DNA from: Desulfonispora thiosulfatigenes DSM 11270
GTDB lineage: Bacteria > Bacillota > Peptococcia > Peptococcales > Desulfonisporaceae
Direction of reading: 5' to 3'
Length of the DNA: 64,000 nt
Assembly (NCBI RefSeq): GCF_900176035.1
Contig: NZ_FWWT01000005.1
Coordinates: forward strand, 1 to 64,000
The notes under the pieces were generated by a model that saw only the letters and a list, made by a program, of their open reading frames with translations, was not told where the DNA came from and did not search any database. A program made the position numbers and the translations under genes. Of the stretch, positions 28,081 through 37,407 are shown piece after piece (positions within the stretch are counted from its first letter, which is position 1; every line of letters starts with the position of its first letter).

Positions 28081-29289
28081 CTAAAGAGCTTTTACTAGTC
28101 TTTGATTTATTTCTGCTAAAAATTGTGTTGTAGTAACTGCTTGTACTTCACCACCGGCTAAAGCAGTTAAATCTTTAGTCATCACGCCTGCTTCAATAGT
28201 TTCAAGAGAAGCCTTTTCAAGCTTATTTGCAAAATTAATTAAATCTTCATTATTATCTAATTCTCCACGTTTTTTTAGCGCTCCTGTCCAAGCATATAAA
28301 GTGGCAATTGGATTTGTAGAAGTTTCTTTTCCTTCTAAATGTTGATAATAATGTCTTGTTACCGTACCATGAGCTGCTTCAAATTCATAATGACCATCTG
28401 GCGAAACTAGTACTGATGTCATCATCGCTAAACTACCAAAAGCAGTAGCTACCATGTCTGACATCACATCACCATCATAGTTTTTACAAGCCCAGATAAA
28501 TCCACCAGAGCTACGAATAACCCTTGCTACAGCATCGTCAATTAAGGTATAAAAATACTCAATTCCTACAGTTTTAAATCTTTCTTCATACTCTTTTTCA
28601 TAAATTTCCGCAAATATATCTTTAAAGGTATGGTCATATTGTTTAGAAATAGTATCTTTGGTTGAAAACCATAAATCTTGTTTTAAATCTAAAGCATATT
28701 CAAAACAAGCTCTTGCAAAGTTATCAATAGAATAATCCGTATTATGCATTCCTTGAATAATTCCTGGAGCATCAAAATCATGAATTAATTCTTTAGAAAC
28801 TTGTCCATCTTCATCTGTAAATACAAGTTCTGCTTTACCTTTTACTTTAGTTCTCATTTCTACGCTTTTATATACATCACCATAAGCATGTCTTGCAATA
28901 GTAATTGGATATTTCCAGTTACTAATAAATGGTTTAATATTTTCAACAATTATCGGACTGCGAAATACTGTTCCATTTAAAATAGCTCTTATTGTTCCAT
29001 TAGGACTTTTCCACATTTGCTTTAAATTATATTCCGTAATTCTTTGAGCATTAGGGGTGATAGTTGCACATTTTACCGCAACTCCGTATTTTTTTGTAGC
29101 TTCAGCTGCATCAATTGTAATTTGGTCGTTAGTTTCATCTCTCTTTTTTAAACCTAAATCATAATACTCAGTTTTTAAATCTATATATGGTAATAAAAGT
29201 GTGTCCTTTATTTGTTGCCAGATTATTCTGGTCATTTCGTCTCCGTCCATCTCTACTAAAGGAATCTGCATTTTAATTTTCTCTACCAT
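28081..29289 (-). CDS. icd: NADP-dependent isocitrate dehydrogenase
   Basis: Oxidative decarboxylation of isocitrate to 2-oxoglutarate with NADP+. The 402-residue protein is of the eukaryote-like homodimeric subfamily (opening VEMDGDEMTRIIW; substrate-loop SPNGTIRAILNGT; APHGTVTRHY-like EAAHGTVTRHYYQH), not the shorter-loop bacterial icd type. ATG at 29289 is 6 bases from the GGTGAGG ribosome site; an overlapping ATG 12 bases upstream is less well placed. In this anaerobe it likely supplies 2-oxoglutarate and NADPH for glutamate synthesis. Confidence 0.95.
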   Translation of the reverse strand: MVEKIKMQIPLVEMDGDEMTRIIWQQIKDTLLLPYIDLKTEYYDLGLKKRDETNDQITIDAAEATKKYGVAVKCATITPNAQRITEYNLKQMWKSPNGTIRAILNGTVFRSPIIVENIKPFISNWKYPITIARHAYGDVYKSVEMRTKVKGKAELVFTDEDGQVSKELIHDFDAPGIIQGMHNTDYSIDNFARACFEYALDLKQDLWFSTKDTISKQYDHTFKDIFAEIYEKEYEERFKTVGIEYFYTLIDDAVARVIRSSGGFIWACKNYDGDVMSDMVATAFGSLAMMTSVLVSPDGHYEFEAAHGTVTRHYYQHLEGKETSTNPIATLYAWTGALKKRGELDNNEDLINFANKLEKASLETIEAGVMTKDLTALAGGEVQAVTTTQFLAEINQRLVKAL

Positions 29290-29383
29290 AGTCATCCTCA
29301 CCTTTCATTGCTAATTCTAATTCATTATACATTAATTTAACTTTAAAGAAAATAAACTAAGCCTTTACTTATTGTATACATTA

Positions 29384-30967
29384 TTAACCTTCGTCTAAAT
29401 TTCTACCCATTTCTAATAATTCTTGATTTGTCAGAGCTGCTTTATCTTCATTTACTAACACATTTAAACAATCACCTGAATAAATCACCGTATCTCCTCT
29501 AGGGATAATTTCTTTTTCTCCTCTTTTAATAGCAACAAGTAAACAGTCCTTTGGAAGTTTTAAATCCTTAATTTGTTTACCATCCATTTCACAATCGATG
29601 CATACCGGTACTTCTAGCACAGTTTTACTTTTACTATCGCCAACAGTCTCGTATATTCCATTACTTTTTAAAACTCTTTCTAACAATGATTCATATATTG
29701 GAGCTGATTTTAATAAATCTGCAACAACATAAGCTACTAGGGAGATGATCGTTAAAGAAAGTAAGTGAGAAAAAGACCCAGTCATCTCAGTTATTAAAAT
29801 ACTGCCCGTAATAGGTGCGCGAACAATAGCAGTAAAATATCCTGCCATGGCTAAAATTATAAAGTTATTTATATATTCTGGACTAAAATTAAAGAAATGT
29901 ACTAAAACATTTCCATAAATAGCCCCCGTTAATGCGCCTAATACTAATAAGGGAAAAAAGATACCACCTGGAGCACCAGAACCATAGCTAATCATTGAAA
30001 AGACAAACTTAACTAATAAAACTATCATTAGCATTTTCATTGTAATACTACCCTCAGTTAGAGCATCAATAAGTCCGTGCCCACCACCTAAAACCTGCGG
30101 AAGAGTAAATGCTAATATACCGGCAACTAAAAATGGAATAACATGTTTAAACTCAACGGGTATCCATTTTAATTTAGAATACAATTCTTGGGTTTTTATT
30201 AAGCTAAAATTATAAAACACACCAAAAATTCCCACTATAATTCCTAACACTATAATATATCCATAACTATTTAATGGTAAGGTGCCTACATTTTCAAAAC
30301 TAAAGACAGGCTTTAAGCCAAAAAAATGTGATGAAATGAAATCTGCTGTTAACGAGGCAGATAACGCAGATAATAATATAAGAGGTGAGAAATGCTTATG
30401 AACTTCTTCTAAAGAAAACATTACCCCAGCTAGAGGAGCATTAAATGCAGCAGCAAGACCAGCACTAGAACCACTAGTAATTAAATATTTTTCTTCAATT
30501 TTCAATCTTTTAAATATTCTACTAAAACCTTGTCCCATCGCAGCACCTAACTGAATGGAAGGGCCTTCTCTTCCAAGCGATAAACCTGCCCCTATTGAGA
30601 TAAAGCCTCCGATTACTTTTTTTATAACAATAGACACCCAATTCATTTCTAATTTTCCTAATAGTTGAGCTTTGACTTGGGGAATACCACTACCACTTAT
30701 TAATGGTTCTCTTTTTACAAGGATTCCCACTATATAGGCTAGGAATATTAAAATTAAAAACCATAAAGGTATTAATAATCCTTTTTCAATATTTAAGTTC
30801 AAAAAATACGTTCTAAGCTTTTCAGCATCATCTAAAATTATCCTATAAAAAACAACTAAAAATCCTGCAAAGATACCGACAACAATACCTTCTAACATTA
30901 GCTTAAGTCGAAATTTATGCCAATGAGATAAGGTGTTATAAGTATTGTTTTTATTAATTTTCGCCAT
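29384..30967 (-). CDS. ClC-family chloride channel/antiporter with RCK_C domain
   Basis: A 527-residue membrane protein with the ClC ion-pathway motifs GSGIPQVKA, GREGPSIQLG (gating glutamate) and GAPGGIFFP, about 18 helices, and a C-terminal TrkA-C/RCK_C regulatory domain (about 440-515; KDLKLPKDCLLVAIKRGEKEI). Probably a Cl-/H+ antiporter. Monocistronic, ATG followed by Lys-rich N-terminus. Confidence 0.93.
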   Translation of the reverse strand: MAKINKNNTYNTLSHWHKFRLKLMLEGIVVGIFAGFLVVFYRIILDDAEKLRTYFLNLNIEKGLLIPLWFLILIFLAYIVGILVKREPLISGSGIPQVKAQLLGKLEMNWVSIVIKKVIGGFISIGAGLSLGREGPSIQLGAAMGQGFSRIFKRLKIEEKYLITSGSSAGLAAAFNAPLAGVMFSLEEVHKHFSPLILLSALSASLTADFISSHFFGLKPVFSFENVGTLPLNSYGYIIVLGIIVGIFGVFYNFSLIKTQELYSKLKWIPVEFKHVIPFLVAGILAFTLPQVLGGGHGLIDALTEGSITMKMLMIVLLVKFVFSMISYGSGAPGGIFFPLLVLGALTGAIYGNVLVHFFNFSPEYINNFIILAMAGYFTAIVRAPITGSILITEMTGSFSHLLSLTIISLVAYVVADLLKSAPIYESLLERVLKSNGIYETVGDSKSKTVLEVPVCIDCEMDGKQIKDLKLPKDCLLVAIKRGEKEIIPRGDTVIYSGDCLNVLVNEDKAALTNQELLEMGRNLDEG

Positions 30968-31042
30968 TTTATGCCCCTTTCATTTTAATTTTTCTATACA
31001 TAACCTTTATTATAGAATTTATGTACTAAATAATCAATAAAA

Positions 31043-31066
31043 GACACTCATTATCTCATGAGTGTC
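31043..31066 (-). terminator. Intrinsic terminator after the 88-aa ORF
   Basis: Minus-strand stem GACACTCAT / ATGAGTGTC with TTTTATT following, 13 bases after the gene stop. Confidence 0.85.
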
Positions 31067-31078
31067 AGCATATTTAAA

Positions 31079-31345
31079 TCAATTGTATTTATATGTTGTA
31101 TGGTCATTTCCTAAATAGTGTACATTTGCAGTAATTGTTACGATATTATTATCTTCATGTTGAATTTCAATATCAGATGGTCTTCCATCATCACCTCTAT
31201 TTTCTAAATGATGATTTAAAATTTCAGTAGCTACTTCATTATTAAACTGATTATAAACTTTGTTATATTCATCCACTGGAATCTCTAATACTAGACTATG
31301 AAGACCTTTCGTCACAGCTCTTTTTTCTATAATATCATTTAACAA
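31079..31345 (-). CDS. Hypothetical protein, 88 aa
   Basis: A small soluble acidic protein with no signal or membrane segment; the composition alternates predicted helix (residues 24-50) and strands (IEIQHEDNNIVTITANVHYLG). I do not recognise the family. The start is a TTG 9 bases after GGAGG. It has its own terminator and no operon partner (31346-31508 holds only the putative promoter region), so nothing nearby suggests a role. Confidence 0.75.
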   Translation of the reverse strand: MLNDIIEKRAVTKGLHSLVLEIPVDEYNKVYNQFNNEVATEILNHHLENRGDDGRPSDIEIQHEDNNIVTITANVHYLGNDHTTYKYN

Positions 31346-31508
31346 TTTATCTAACCTCCATTAAAGATTTATCATAACTAAGAAATTATCTTAAAATTTC
31401 TTACTATTATTTTCTCTCTATTGGAGGTTTTTATGTCAGTTATCTAAAATTATTTCTTATTTTTTATTTTAACTAGAAAATATTGTATTTAACTATCTTT
31501 ATTAACTC

Positions 31509-32738
31509 TTAATATCGATTATCAAAGATACGCGTAGATTTTTTTTCACTTCTTGGAAGCTCTCCCATAGCTACAGCCTTTGGTAAAATAGTGAGGCCAA
31601 TTTTTGTTTTACAATATTTGCTTACATTTTTTTCAACATTTTCTTTATCTGCAATATTCTCAATTTCAAAAAACAATGTCATAATATCTTTTCCCTGTAA
31701 ATGGTCAATCATTACTTGATACTCACTACTAGCTCCTTCTATTTCACGTAACATTTCATCTATTTGTCCAGGATAAATGTTAACTCCTTTAACTTTAACC
31801 ATATCATCTGTGCGACCGATAAGAGTATCAATCCTCGGAAACTTAAGTCCACACTCACATTCTCCAGGTAAAAAACGCGTTAAATCATGGGTACGATAAC
31901 GAATTAAAGGAGCTCCTTCTTTTCTAAGAGTAGTAATTACTAATTCCCCTATTTCCCCTTTAGGAACCTGCTCACCTGTGTTTGGATCAATTATTTCAAA
32001 ATATACATAATCATCCCAATAGTGCATACCACATTCATGATCGCAACTCATAGCAATCCCTGGCCCATAAATTTCTGTTAAGCCATATATATCATAAAGC
32101 TTTACCCCTAACTCATTAGCAATACGACAGCGCATTTTTTCGCCCCAACGCTCTGAACCTATTATTCCTTTTTTAAGATGAATTTCATCTCTAACTCCAC
32201 GCTTAGCAATTTCTTCTGCTAAAAGTAAAGCATAAGAAGAAGTAGCACATAAAACTGTACTTTTTAAATCCCTCATCATTTGAATTTGTTTATCAGTATT
32301 ACCAGGTCCCATAGGAATTACCATTGAACCTAATAGCTCAGCTCCCGTTTGAAAGCCAATTCCAGCTGTCCACAGTCCATATCCAGGGGTAATTTGCACA
32401 CGGTCTAAATTAGTCATTCCTGCTGTTTCATAACAACGCTTAAACATTATAGCCCAGTCTTCAACATCCTTTTGTGTATAAGGAATAATAATTGGCGTAC
32501 CTGTTGTACCAGAAGATGAATGAATACGAACTATTTCACTATCAGGAACACCAGCAAGCCCTAGTGGATAAGCATCTCTTAAATCACCTTTATTGGTAAA
32601 AGGTAACTTTTCAAAGTCTTCCTTACACTTAATTTCAGTTAAATCAATTCCTGCAAACTTATTACGATAAAACTCACTAACCTTGGGAAGTTTAATTAAT
32701 AATTCTCTAATTATCTCAAACTGTTCTCTTCTCATCAT
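31509..32738 (-). CDS. paaK: Phenylacetate-CoA ligase (aryl-acetate CoA ligase)
   Basis: Activates arylacetates to CoA thioesters with ATP (AMP-forming). The 409-residue protein carries the P-loop-like SSSGTTGTP, the Y(G)LTEIYGPG adenylate motif and the C-terminal GRTDDMVKVKGVNIYP signature of the PaaK family. The ATG at 32738 begins 1 base after the iorB stop with GAGGAG upstream. Third gene of the iorA-iorB-paaK operon under T-box control, so it probably acts on phenylacetate or indoleacetate from aromatic amino acids, or runs in reverse to recover ATP. Confidence 0.94.
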   Translation of the reverse strand: MMRREQFEIIRELLIKLPKVSEFYRNKFAGIDLTEIKCKEDFEKLPFTNKGDLRDAYPLGLAGVPDSEIVRIHSSSGTTGTPIIIPYTQKDVEDWAIMFKRCYETAGMTNLDRVQITPGYGLWTAGIGFQTGAELLGSMVIPMGPGNTDKQIQMMRDLKSTVLCATSSYALLLAEEIAKRGVRDEIHLKKGIIGSERWGEKMRCRIANELGVKLYDIYGLTEIYGPGIAMSCDHECGMHYWDDYVYFEIIDPNTGEQVPKGEIGELVITTLRKEGAPLIRYRTHDLTRFLPGECECGLKFPRIDTLIGRTDDMVKVKGVNIYPGQIDEMLREIEGASSEYQVMIDHLQGKDIMTLFFEIENIADKENVEKNVSKYCKTKIGLTILPKAVAMGELPRSEKKSTRIFDNRY

Positions 32739-32739
32739 T

Positions 32740-33327
32740 CTACACTCCTCTAAAAAATTCAGCACCTTGATGCAGTGCTTTTAAATTCATCTCTACAAAC
32801 CTTTCAGCTAATCTATCTTTAATTGTTGCCCTAACTTCTTCTAAGCTCATTTCCAGTGCTCCACTTGCTACAGCTGCTCCTAATAAGGCAATATTTAATA
32901 CCTTAGCTGAACCACAATCAGCACAAATTTTTTCACTATCTACAACGATTAAGTTAGTTATAGTATTTTTAAGATAGGAAATCATTTCACTTCCATTATA
33001 ATCAGAATTAGAAAGAGAGGCTGTAATTGGCTTAATTGCCTTTTGGCTCACAATAACTGTACCATTTTCCTTTAAATAACCCAAAGAACGAACTGCTTCA
33101 GCTGGCTCAAAACCTATAATTAAATCAGCTGATTTTAAAGGAATTAAAGGAGAATGAATATTCTCACCAATACGCACATGACTTACCACACAGCCACCCC
33201 TTTGTGCCATGCCAATTGTTTCGGCAGTACGTGCATTTAAGCCTTTATTCATAGCAGTTTGAGCAATTAATTTAGAGGCTAAAATGGTACCTTGTCCGCC
33301 TACACCTGCTAAAATACAATTAATCAT
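32740..33327 (-). CDS. iorB: Indolepyruvate ferredoxin oxidoreductase, beta subunit
   Basis: Gamma-domain-type subunit of 195 residues (GVGGQGTILASKLIAQ, then AQRGGCVVSHVRIG) that pairs with IorA. The complex oxidises indolepyruvate and other aromatic 2-oxoacids to acyl-CoA while reducing ferredoxin. Its first base overlaps the last base of the iorA stop, and paaK starts one base after its stop, so the operon is tightly coupled. Confidence 0.95.
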   Translation of the reverse strand: MINCILAGVGGQGTILASKLIAQTAMNKGLNARTAETIGMAQRGGCVVSHVRIGENIHSPLIPLKSADLIIGFEPAEAVRSLGYLKENGTVIVSQKAIKPITASLSNSDYNGSEMISYLKNTITNLIVVDSEKICADCGSAKVLNIALLGAAVASGALEMSLEEVRATIKDRLAERFVEMNLKALHQGAEFFRGV

Positions 33328-35117
33328 TATTTAGCACCTCCGATTGCATCAAATGGACAAACCTGGGCACAAATTGAACATCCATAACAAAGGGCAGAAT
33401 CAATTTGTACTTTGCTGTCTAATTTAACAATAGCTGGGCATCCTAATTCTGTTATACATCTTTTACATCCTGTACATTTATCCTCATCAACAACATATAA
33501 AGGGGATGGCTTTGTAACCGCTATACACGGAGACTTAAAAATAACAGCAGATACTCCCTTAATAGTAGCAGCACCTTTAACTACACTAATTGCCTCTTTT
33601 AAATTTAAAGGATCACAAGTAGTTACATTTTCTACACCTAAAGCTGTAAGCACTTTACTAATATCTATTTTTTCTGATACATTTCCCATCATGGTTTTAC
33701 CTGTACCTGGATGAGGCTGATGACCCGTCATCGCAGTGGTAGAGTTATCTAACACAATTAGCACTATATCAGTTTCATTATAAATAGCATTTACTACACC
33801 AGGGATACCTGAATGAAAAAAGGTCGAATCTCCAATAAAGGCAAAATTTTTAGCATCTGGCTCTGCTCGGTGAAGTCCTTGGGCAATTGTAATCCCAGCT
33901 CCCATACAAAGGCAAGTATCTACCATATTAAGAGGGCTAGCATTTCCTAAAGTATAACACCCTATATCACCTGAAAAAACGGCTTTTTGGCCTTTCATTG
34001 CTTGTTTAACAGCATAAAAAGAAGCTCTATGAGGACAACCAGCACAAAGTACAGGTGGTCTAATTGGTAATTCAGGTATACCTTCTTGAATATCTATTTT
34101 TTCTAAAGCGATATCTAAATAACTAGCTACAGCTTTTATCACTATTTCTACGGTGTTTTCTCCTGCCTGAGGCATATGCCCTGTTAATTTTCCCTTTATT
34201 TTAACGGATAAATTATACTTTCCACATAAATACACCAACTCTTTTTCAATAACAGGGTCTAATTCTTCAATTACTAATACTTCTTCTAACCCTGTTAAAA
34301 ACTCTAGGGCTAATTTTTCTGGAAAGGGATGTGGGGTTGAGACCTTAAAAAGCTTACTCTCACCTTCTAGTTTTGCTAAAGCTTCCGAAGTATAAGCAAA
34401 ACTAATTCCTCCCGTAGCAATCCCCTTTTTTCCACTACCTACGACAGAATTAAAACGATAAGAAGAAAAGTCTTTACTTAAAATAGGCGTGCGTGCTTCT
34501 ATTTTTAAATGATTTTGATAAGAAAGACGTGGAAAGATAACCCATTTAGGATCTTTAATAAAACCTTCTACCTGAATTTCATGTTTCTTATCATCTACTT
34601 CAATAGAGGCACAACCATGGCACACTCTAGTGGTTGGTCTGAATATAACTGGTGTATTATATTTTTCGGAATAATTAAAAGCATCTTCAATCATTAAATA
34701 AGCTTCTTCTGGAGATGAAGGATCAAAAACTGGCAATTTCGAGAAAATACCAAACTGACGAGTATCTTGTTCTGTTTGCGATGAAATAGGGCCTGGATCG
34801 TCAGCGACAACAATTACCATACCACCTTTAATACCAATATAAGCAAGACTCATCACTGGGTCTGAGGCAACATTTAATCCAACCTGCTTCATCGTTACCA
34901 GTGTACGCATTCCCGCATAAGCAGCTCCTGCAGCAACCTCTAAAGCTGCTTTTTCATTTATAGACCATTCAACATAAATCTTTCCATTGTTTTTTTTAGC
35001 AATTGTTTCTAAAATTTCTGTTGATGGAGTTCCAGGATACCCTGTAACAACTCCCACTCCTGCACGAATTGCTCCCATTGCAATAGCTTCATTTCCCATT
35101 AATAGCTCTTGTGCCAT
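33327..35117 (-). CDS. iorA: Indolepyruvate ferredoxin oxidoreductase, alpha subunit
   Basis: A 596-residue thiamin-diphosphate enzyme: N-terminal pyrimidine domain (GYPGTPSTEI), transketolase-like core, PP-binding domain (GDIGCYTLG ... GDSTFFHSGI ... NSTTAMTGHQPHPG), and a C-terminal two-[4Fe-4S] ferredoxin domain (CTGCKRCITELGCP, CYGCSICAQVCP). It catalyses CoA-dependent oxidative decarboxylation of aryl-pyruvates in amino-acid fermentation. First gene after the T-box leader; ATG after AGGAGG. Confidence 0.96.
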   Translation of the reverse strand: MAQELLMGNEAIAMGAIRAGVGVVTGYPGTPSTEILETIAKKNNGKIYVEWSINEKAALEVAAGAAYAGMRTLVTMKQVGLNVASDPVMSLAYIGIKGGMVIVVADDPGPISSQTEQDTRQFGIFSKLPVFDPSSPEEAYLMIEDAFNYSEKYNTPVIFRPTTRVCHGCASIEVDDKKHEIQVEGFIKDPKWVIFPRLSYQNHLKIEARTPILSKDFSSYRFNSVVGSGKKGIATGGISFAYTSEALAKLEGESKLFKVSTPHPFPEKLALEFLTGLEEVLVIEELDPVIEKELVYLCGKYNLSVKIKGKLTGHMPQAGENTVEIVIKAVASYLDIALEKIDIQEGIPELPIRPPVLCAGCPHRASFYAVKQAMKGQKAVFSGDIGCYTLGNASPLNMVDTCLCMGAGITIAQGLHRAEPDAKNFAFIGDSTFFHSGIPGVVNAIYNETDIVLIVLDNSTTAMTGHQPHPGTGKTMMGNVSEKIDISKVLTALGVENVTTCDPLNLKEAISVVKGAATIKGVSAVIFKSPCIAVTKPSPLYVVDEDKCTGCKRCITELGCPAIVKLDSKVQIDSALCYGCSICAQVCPFDAIGGAK

Positions 35118-35157
35118 GTAATAACCTCCTAAAATAACTCAATCTTAAAAATAAAAA

Positions 35158-35193
35158 AAGCTCATCCTCAGCATATATGCCAAGGACAAGCTT
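35158..35193 (-). terminator. T-box-controlled terminator before iorA
   Basis: Minus-strand stem AAGCTTGTCCT / AGGATGAGCTT with an inner GCATATATGC helix and a T7 run. It is the alternative to the antiterminator that contains the T-box sequence. Confidence 0.88.
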
Positions 35194-35430
35194 TATAGCC
35201 TGTGGTACCACCTTGATTGGTTATAAAAACCCTCTCTGGTGCAATATTACATTGCTCATCGTTAACGCTGATGCCTGCGTTGCTAGCTACTAAATCTTAA
35301 ATAATTAAGGTTTTTCACCGCACCCTCTAGAGCCCATTTATCTGTGCTGTTATCTGTCAAACTCCCACCATCATTGACTCGCTGTAAGTTCATATCACAG
35401 TTTTATTTCTCTATCCTAGGTTTGTTTAAT
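35194..35430 (-). promoter_or_regulatory. T-box leader of iorA-iorB-paaK, probable Trp specifier
   Basis: The conserved T-box AGGTGGTACCACAGG lies at about 35200-35214 on the minus strand. Upstream is stem I, closed by TAGAG/CTCTA, with the next helix CTGTG/CACAG. The specifier bulge between those helices reads ATAAATGGG on its 3' side; a UGG codon followed by a purine directly above the basal helix fits tryptophan, though AUG cannot be excluded by eye. Uncharged tRNA binding would stabilise the antiterminator and turn the operon on. Confidence 0.9.
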
Positions 35431-35454
35431 GTTTATTTAATTTATATTTTGTAA

Positions 35455-35483
35455 ATTGTATCATTTTAAAAATATAAAAGCAA
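35455..35483 (-). promoter_or_regulatory. Promoter of the ior-paaK T-box transcript
   Basis: Minus-strand -35 TTGCTT and -10 TACAAT with 17 bases between, about 25 bases upstream of stem I. Confidence 0.6.
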
Positions 35484-35523
35484 TATTAATTCAAGTTTTT
35501 ACATAGTTTGCTAGGTTATTTTA

Positions 35524-36069
35524 TTAAACACCTTGGGTTGCGATACTATTTCTCTCATAAACATCCTTTTTCTCTTTTTCACTTAGGATTCTTTCTGATA
35601 AATATGCGATAATTGCAATCCCCGGTATGTTAAGCAAAAACCTTATAAGCATAAAATTCCACCCTAGTGAGGATGCTTCAAAAAGTAGTAGGGGAATTTT
35701 TGTGGTTGACCATGCTCCAATGAAAATCAATACATTTGAAAGCTTACTTCCCTTTTTGAGCAATATACCAGCTACTGGAAAAGCAGCATACAAAGGTCCT
35801 GCTGCCATAGAACCTAGAAAAAAAGCAATAATAATTCCTCTAAAACCTGAATTATCACCCATCAACTTTATCATAGTTTCCTTTTCTACCCATACATCCA
35901 TTAGTCCTAAAAGAATAAAAATGGGAGGAACAACAGAAAGCATCTCTAGTGTATTTTTCCATGTTATAGATAAGGATTTTTGCCCAATAGTAGGTTCTAT
36001 TACTAAAAAGGTTATTTGTATTAAGAGTAAAATTATAAAAAATAAATATCTTCTTAATAATTTGTTCAT
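35524..36069 (-). CDS. Half-size permease, second subunit
   Basis: A 181-residue membrane protein with about five helices and the motif MAAGPLYAAFPVAGILLKKG, which resembles the repeated G.(I/L)...FP...LLK.G motif of the YraQ/DUF318 permease family. Its start overlaps the stop of the preceding permease gene by 4 bases. The two proteins look like the two halves of a full-length permease encoded separately. Substrate unknown; related permeases are linked to metal or metalloid export, so that is the working inference. Confidence 0.72.
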   Translation of the reverse strand: MNKLLRRYLFFIILLLIQITFLVIEPTIGQKSLSITWKNTLEMLSVVPPIFILLGLMDVWVEKETMIKLMGDNSGFRGIIIAFFLGSMAAGPLYAAFPVAGILLKKGSKLSNVLIFIGAWSTTKIPLLLFEASSLGWNFMLIRFLLNIPGIAIIAYLSERILSEKEKKDVYERNSIATQGV

Positions 36070-36545
36070 CCTAATATCGCCCCCATCACAATTGCTACAA
36101 TAAAGGAAAATCCTAAACCCATAATATTTCTAGCTAATGCTGTTTTTTTACCAAAATACTGTATTTCTACAGGAATAGTTACTATTCCAACCATCATCAA
36201 AGTTGAAACAAACATTGTTATCTGCATGTATCCTGCTCCATTTTTTAATAAAGCATCTACTAAAGGAAAGGCGACAAAACCAGGTATAAGTGTAATAGAA
36301 CCCAAACCGCCTGCTATAATCATTCCAAGCCAACCTGATTCTTTTCCTAAAAGCTTAGAAATTGTGTCTTGATCTAATATCGAGAGCATTAAACCAATAA
36401 TTAATAAAATAGCTAAAAATTGCGGAAGTATATTTTCAAATGTTTTCCACGCTTTTTTTAATCCCATTTTTGTTTTCTTTTTATCTTTACTAAAAGATAA
36501 AATAACCATGCCTATCGCTAATATATATAATATTTTTGTAAACAT
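36066..36545 (-). CDS. Half-size permease, first subunit
   Basis: A 159-residue protein with about five helices and the motif ITLIPGFVAFPLVDALLKNG, parallel to the motif in the next gene, indicating an inverted- or direct-repeat pair of half-permeases (YraQ/DUF318-like). It lies 44 bases after the start-side polyferredoxin gene's stop and is probably the second gene of a three-gene operon under the palindrome at 37393-37407. Function not established. Confidence 0.72.
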   Translation of the reverse strand: MFTKILYILAIGMVILSFSKDKKKTKMGLKKAWKTFENILPQFLAILLIIGLMLSILDQDTISKLLGKESGWLGMIIAGGLGSITLIPGFVAFPLVDALLKNGAGYMQITMFVSTLMMVGIVTIPVEIQYFGKKTALARNIMGLGFSFIVAIVMGAILG

Positions 36546-36589
36546 TTTTTCCCTCCCCAGCTACATAACTATATTCTTTTTTTAATCTC

Positions 36590-37363
36590 TTAATTCATTA
36601 CCTTTGCTGAGTCCTCTTTAACCTTTAATACTCCTTTTTCAGTTTTTAAGGATAAAAGATCTTTAGGACAATTTTCTATGCAAGTAGAGCATTTAATGCA
36701 GTTTAGATTATTGAATTGGTTATTCTCCGTGAAGTTTAAATATGGTTTTAACTGAAATGGACAAACTTTTGCACATTTACCACAATTAAGACATGCATCT
36801 TTATTAGATATAGTCAGTTTTTTCTCAGTTTTTTTACTTACACCTGACACTCTTCCAAGGGCGTGAGTTGCTTTTTGAATGGAACCCATAGGACAGAATT
36901 GACACCAAGTTCTTGGTGTAGTAAAAAGAGCTAATGTTCCACCAACTACTAATACAACTAAATAAGTAGCAACTAGTACAAATCCTAATTTATCTGGAAA
37001 AGTATATGTTCCCCAGGCATCAAAAGCATTTAAAATTCTTCTTGTAAAGTTATACATAAAAAAGATAAAAAATAAGACAATAAAAGTTCGTGATTTCAAA
37101 AACTTTGGAATATTTCTATTTTTACTATATGGAAGTAATATCTTATCAAATAAACTACCATGAGGACAAAAATTACCACACCAATATCTGCCGGTAAAAA
37201 AACCACTTATCATTAAACTAGCCATAATTGCTAAAACAAGTAAACCTAATTTTGGTACCCATAGTCCACCTATAGCTACGAGGATAGTAAATAACCATCC
37301 ATGTTTTCTGATAGGTGAAAAGGTACGATTTGTCTTTATATAATAATTGTTTAATTTATTCAT
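36590..37363 (-). CDS. NapH/CcoG-like membrane polyferredoxin
   Basis: A 257-residue membrane protein with four to five helices, two CXXXCP-type motifs at membrane edges (YWCGNFCPHGSL, WCQFCPMGSI), and a C-terminal pair of [4Fe-4S] ferredoxin sites (CLNCGKCAKVCP, CIKCSTCIENCP). Related proteins pass electrons between quinone or ferredoxin and extracytoplasmic reductases. The ATG at 37363 follows AGGAGG. First gene of the operon with the two half-permeases; a CsoR-like palindrome sits about 30 bases upstream, suggesting copper, sulfane-sulfur or related control. Confidence 0.85.
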   Translation of the reverse strand: MNKLNNYYIKTNRTFSPIRKHGWLFTILVAIGGLWVPKLGLLVLAIMASLMISGFFTGRYWCGNFCPHGSLFDKILLPYSKNRNIPKFLKSRTFIVLFFIFFMYNFTRRILNAFDAWGTYTFPDKLGFVLVATYLVVLVVGGTLALFTTPRTWCQFCPMGSIQKATHALGRVSGVSKKTEKKLTISNKDACLNCGKCAKVCPFQLKPYLNFTENNQFNNLNCIKCSTCIENCPKDLLSLKTEKGVLKVKEDSAKVMN

Positions 37364-37388
37364 AAAAACCTCCTGACAAAACATGTTA

Positions 37389-37407
37389 TTTATACCCCCG
37401 AGGGGTA
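37389..37407 (-). promoter_or_regulatory. CsoR/CstR-like operator over a -10 element
   Basis: TACCCC-CGA-GGGGTA inverted repeat (37393-37407), a C/G block flanked by TA as in operators of the CsoR/RcnR/CstR family, partially overlapping a TATAAA -10 (minus strand, 37389-37394). In an otherwise AT-rich intergenic region it stands out strongly. No csoR-type gene lies in the window. Confidence 0.6.
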
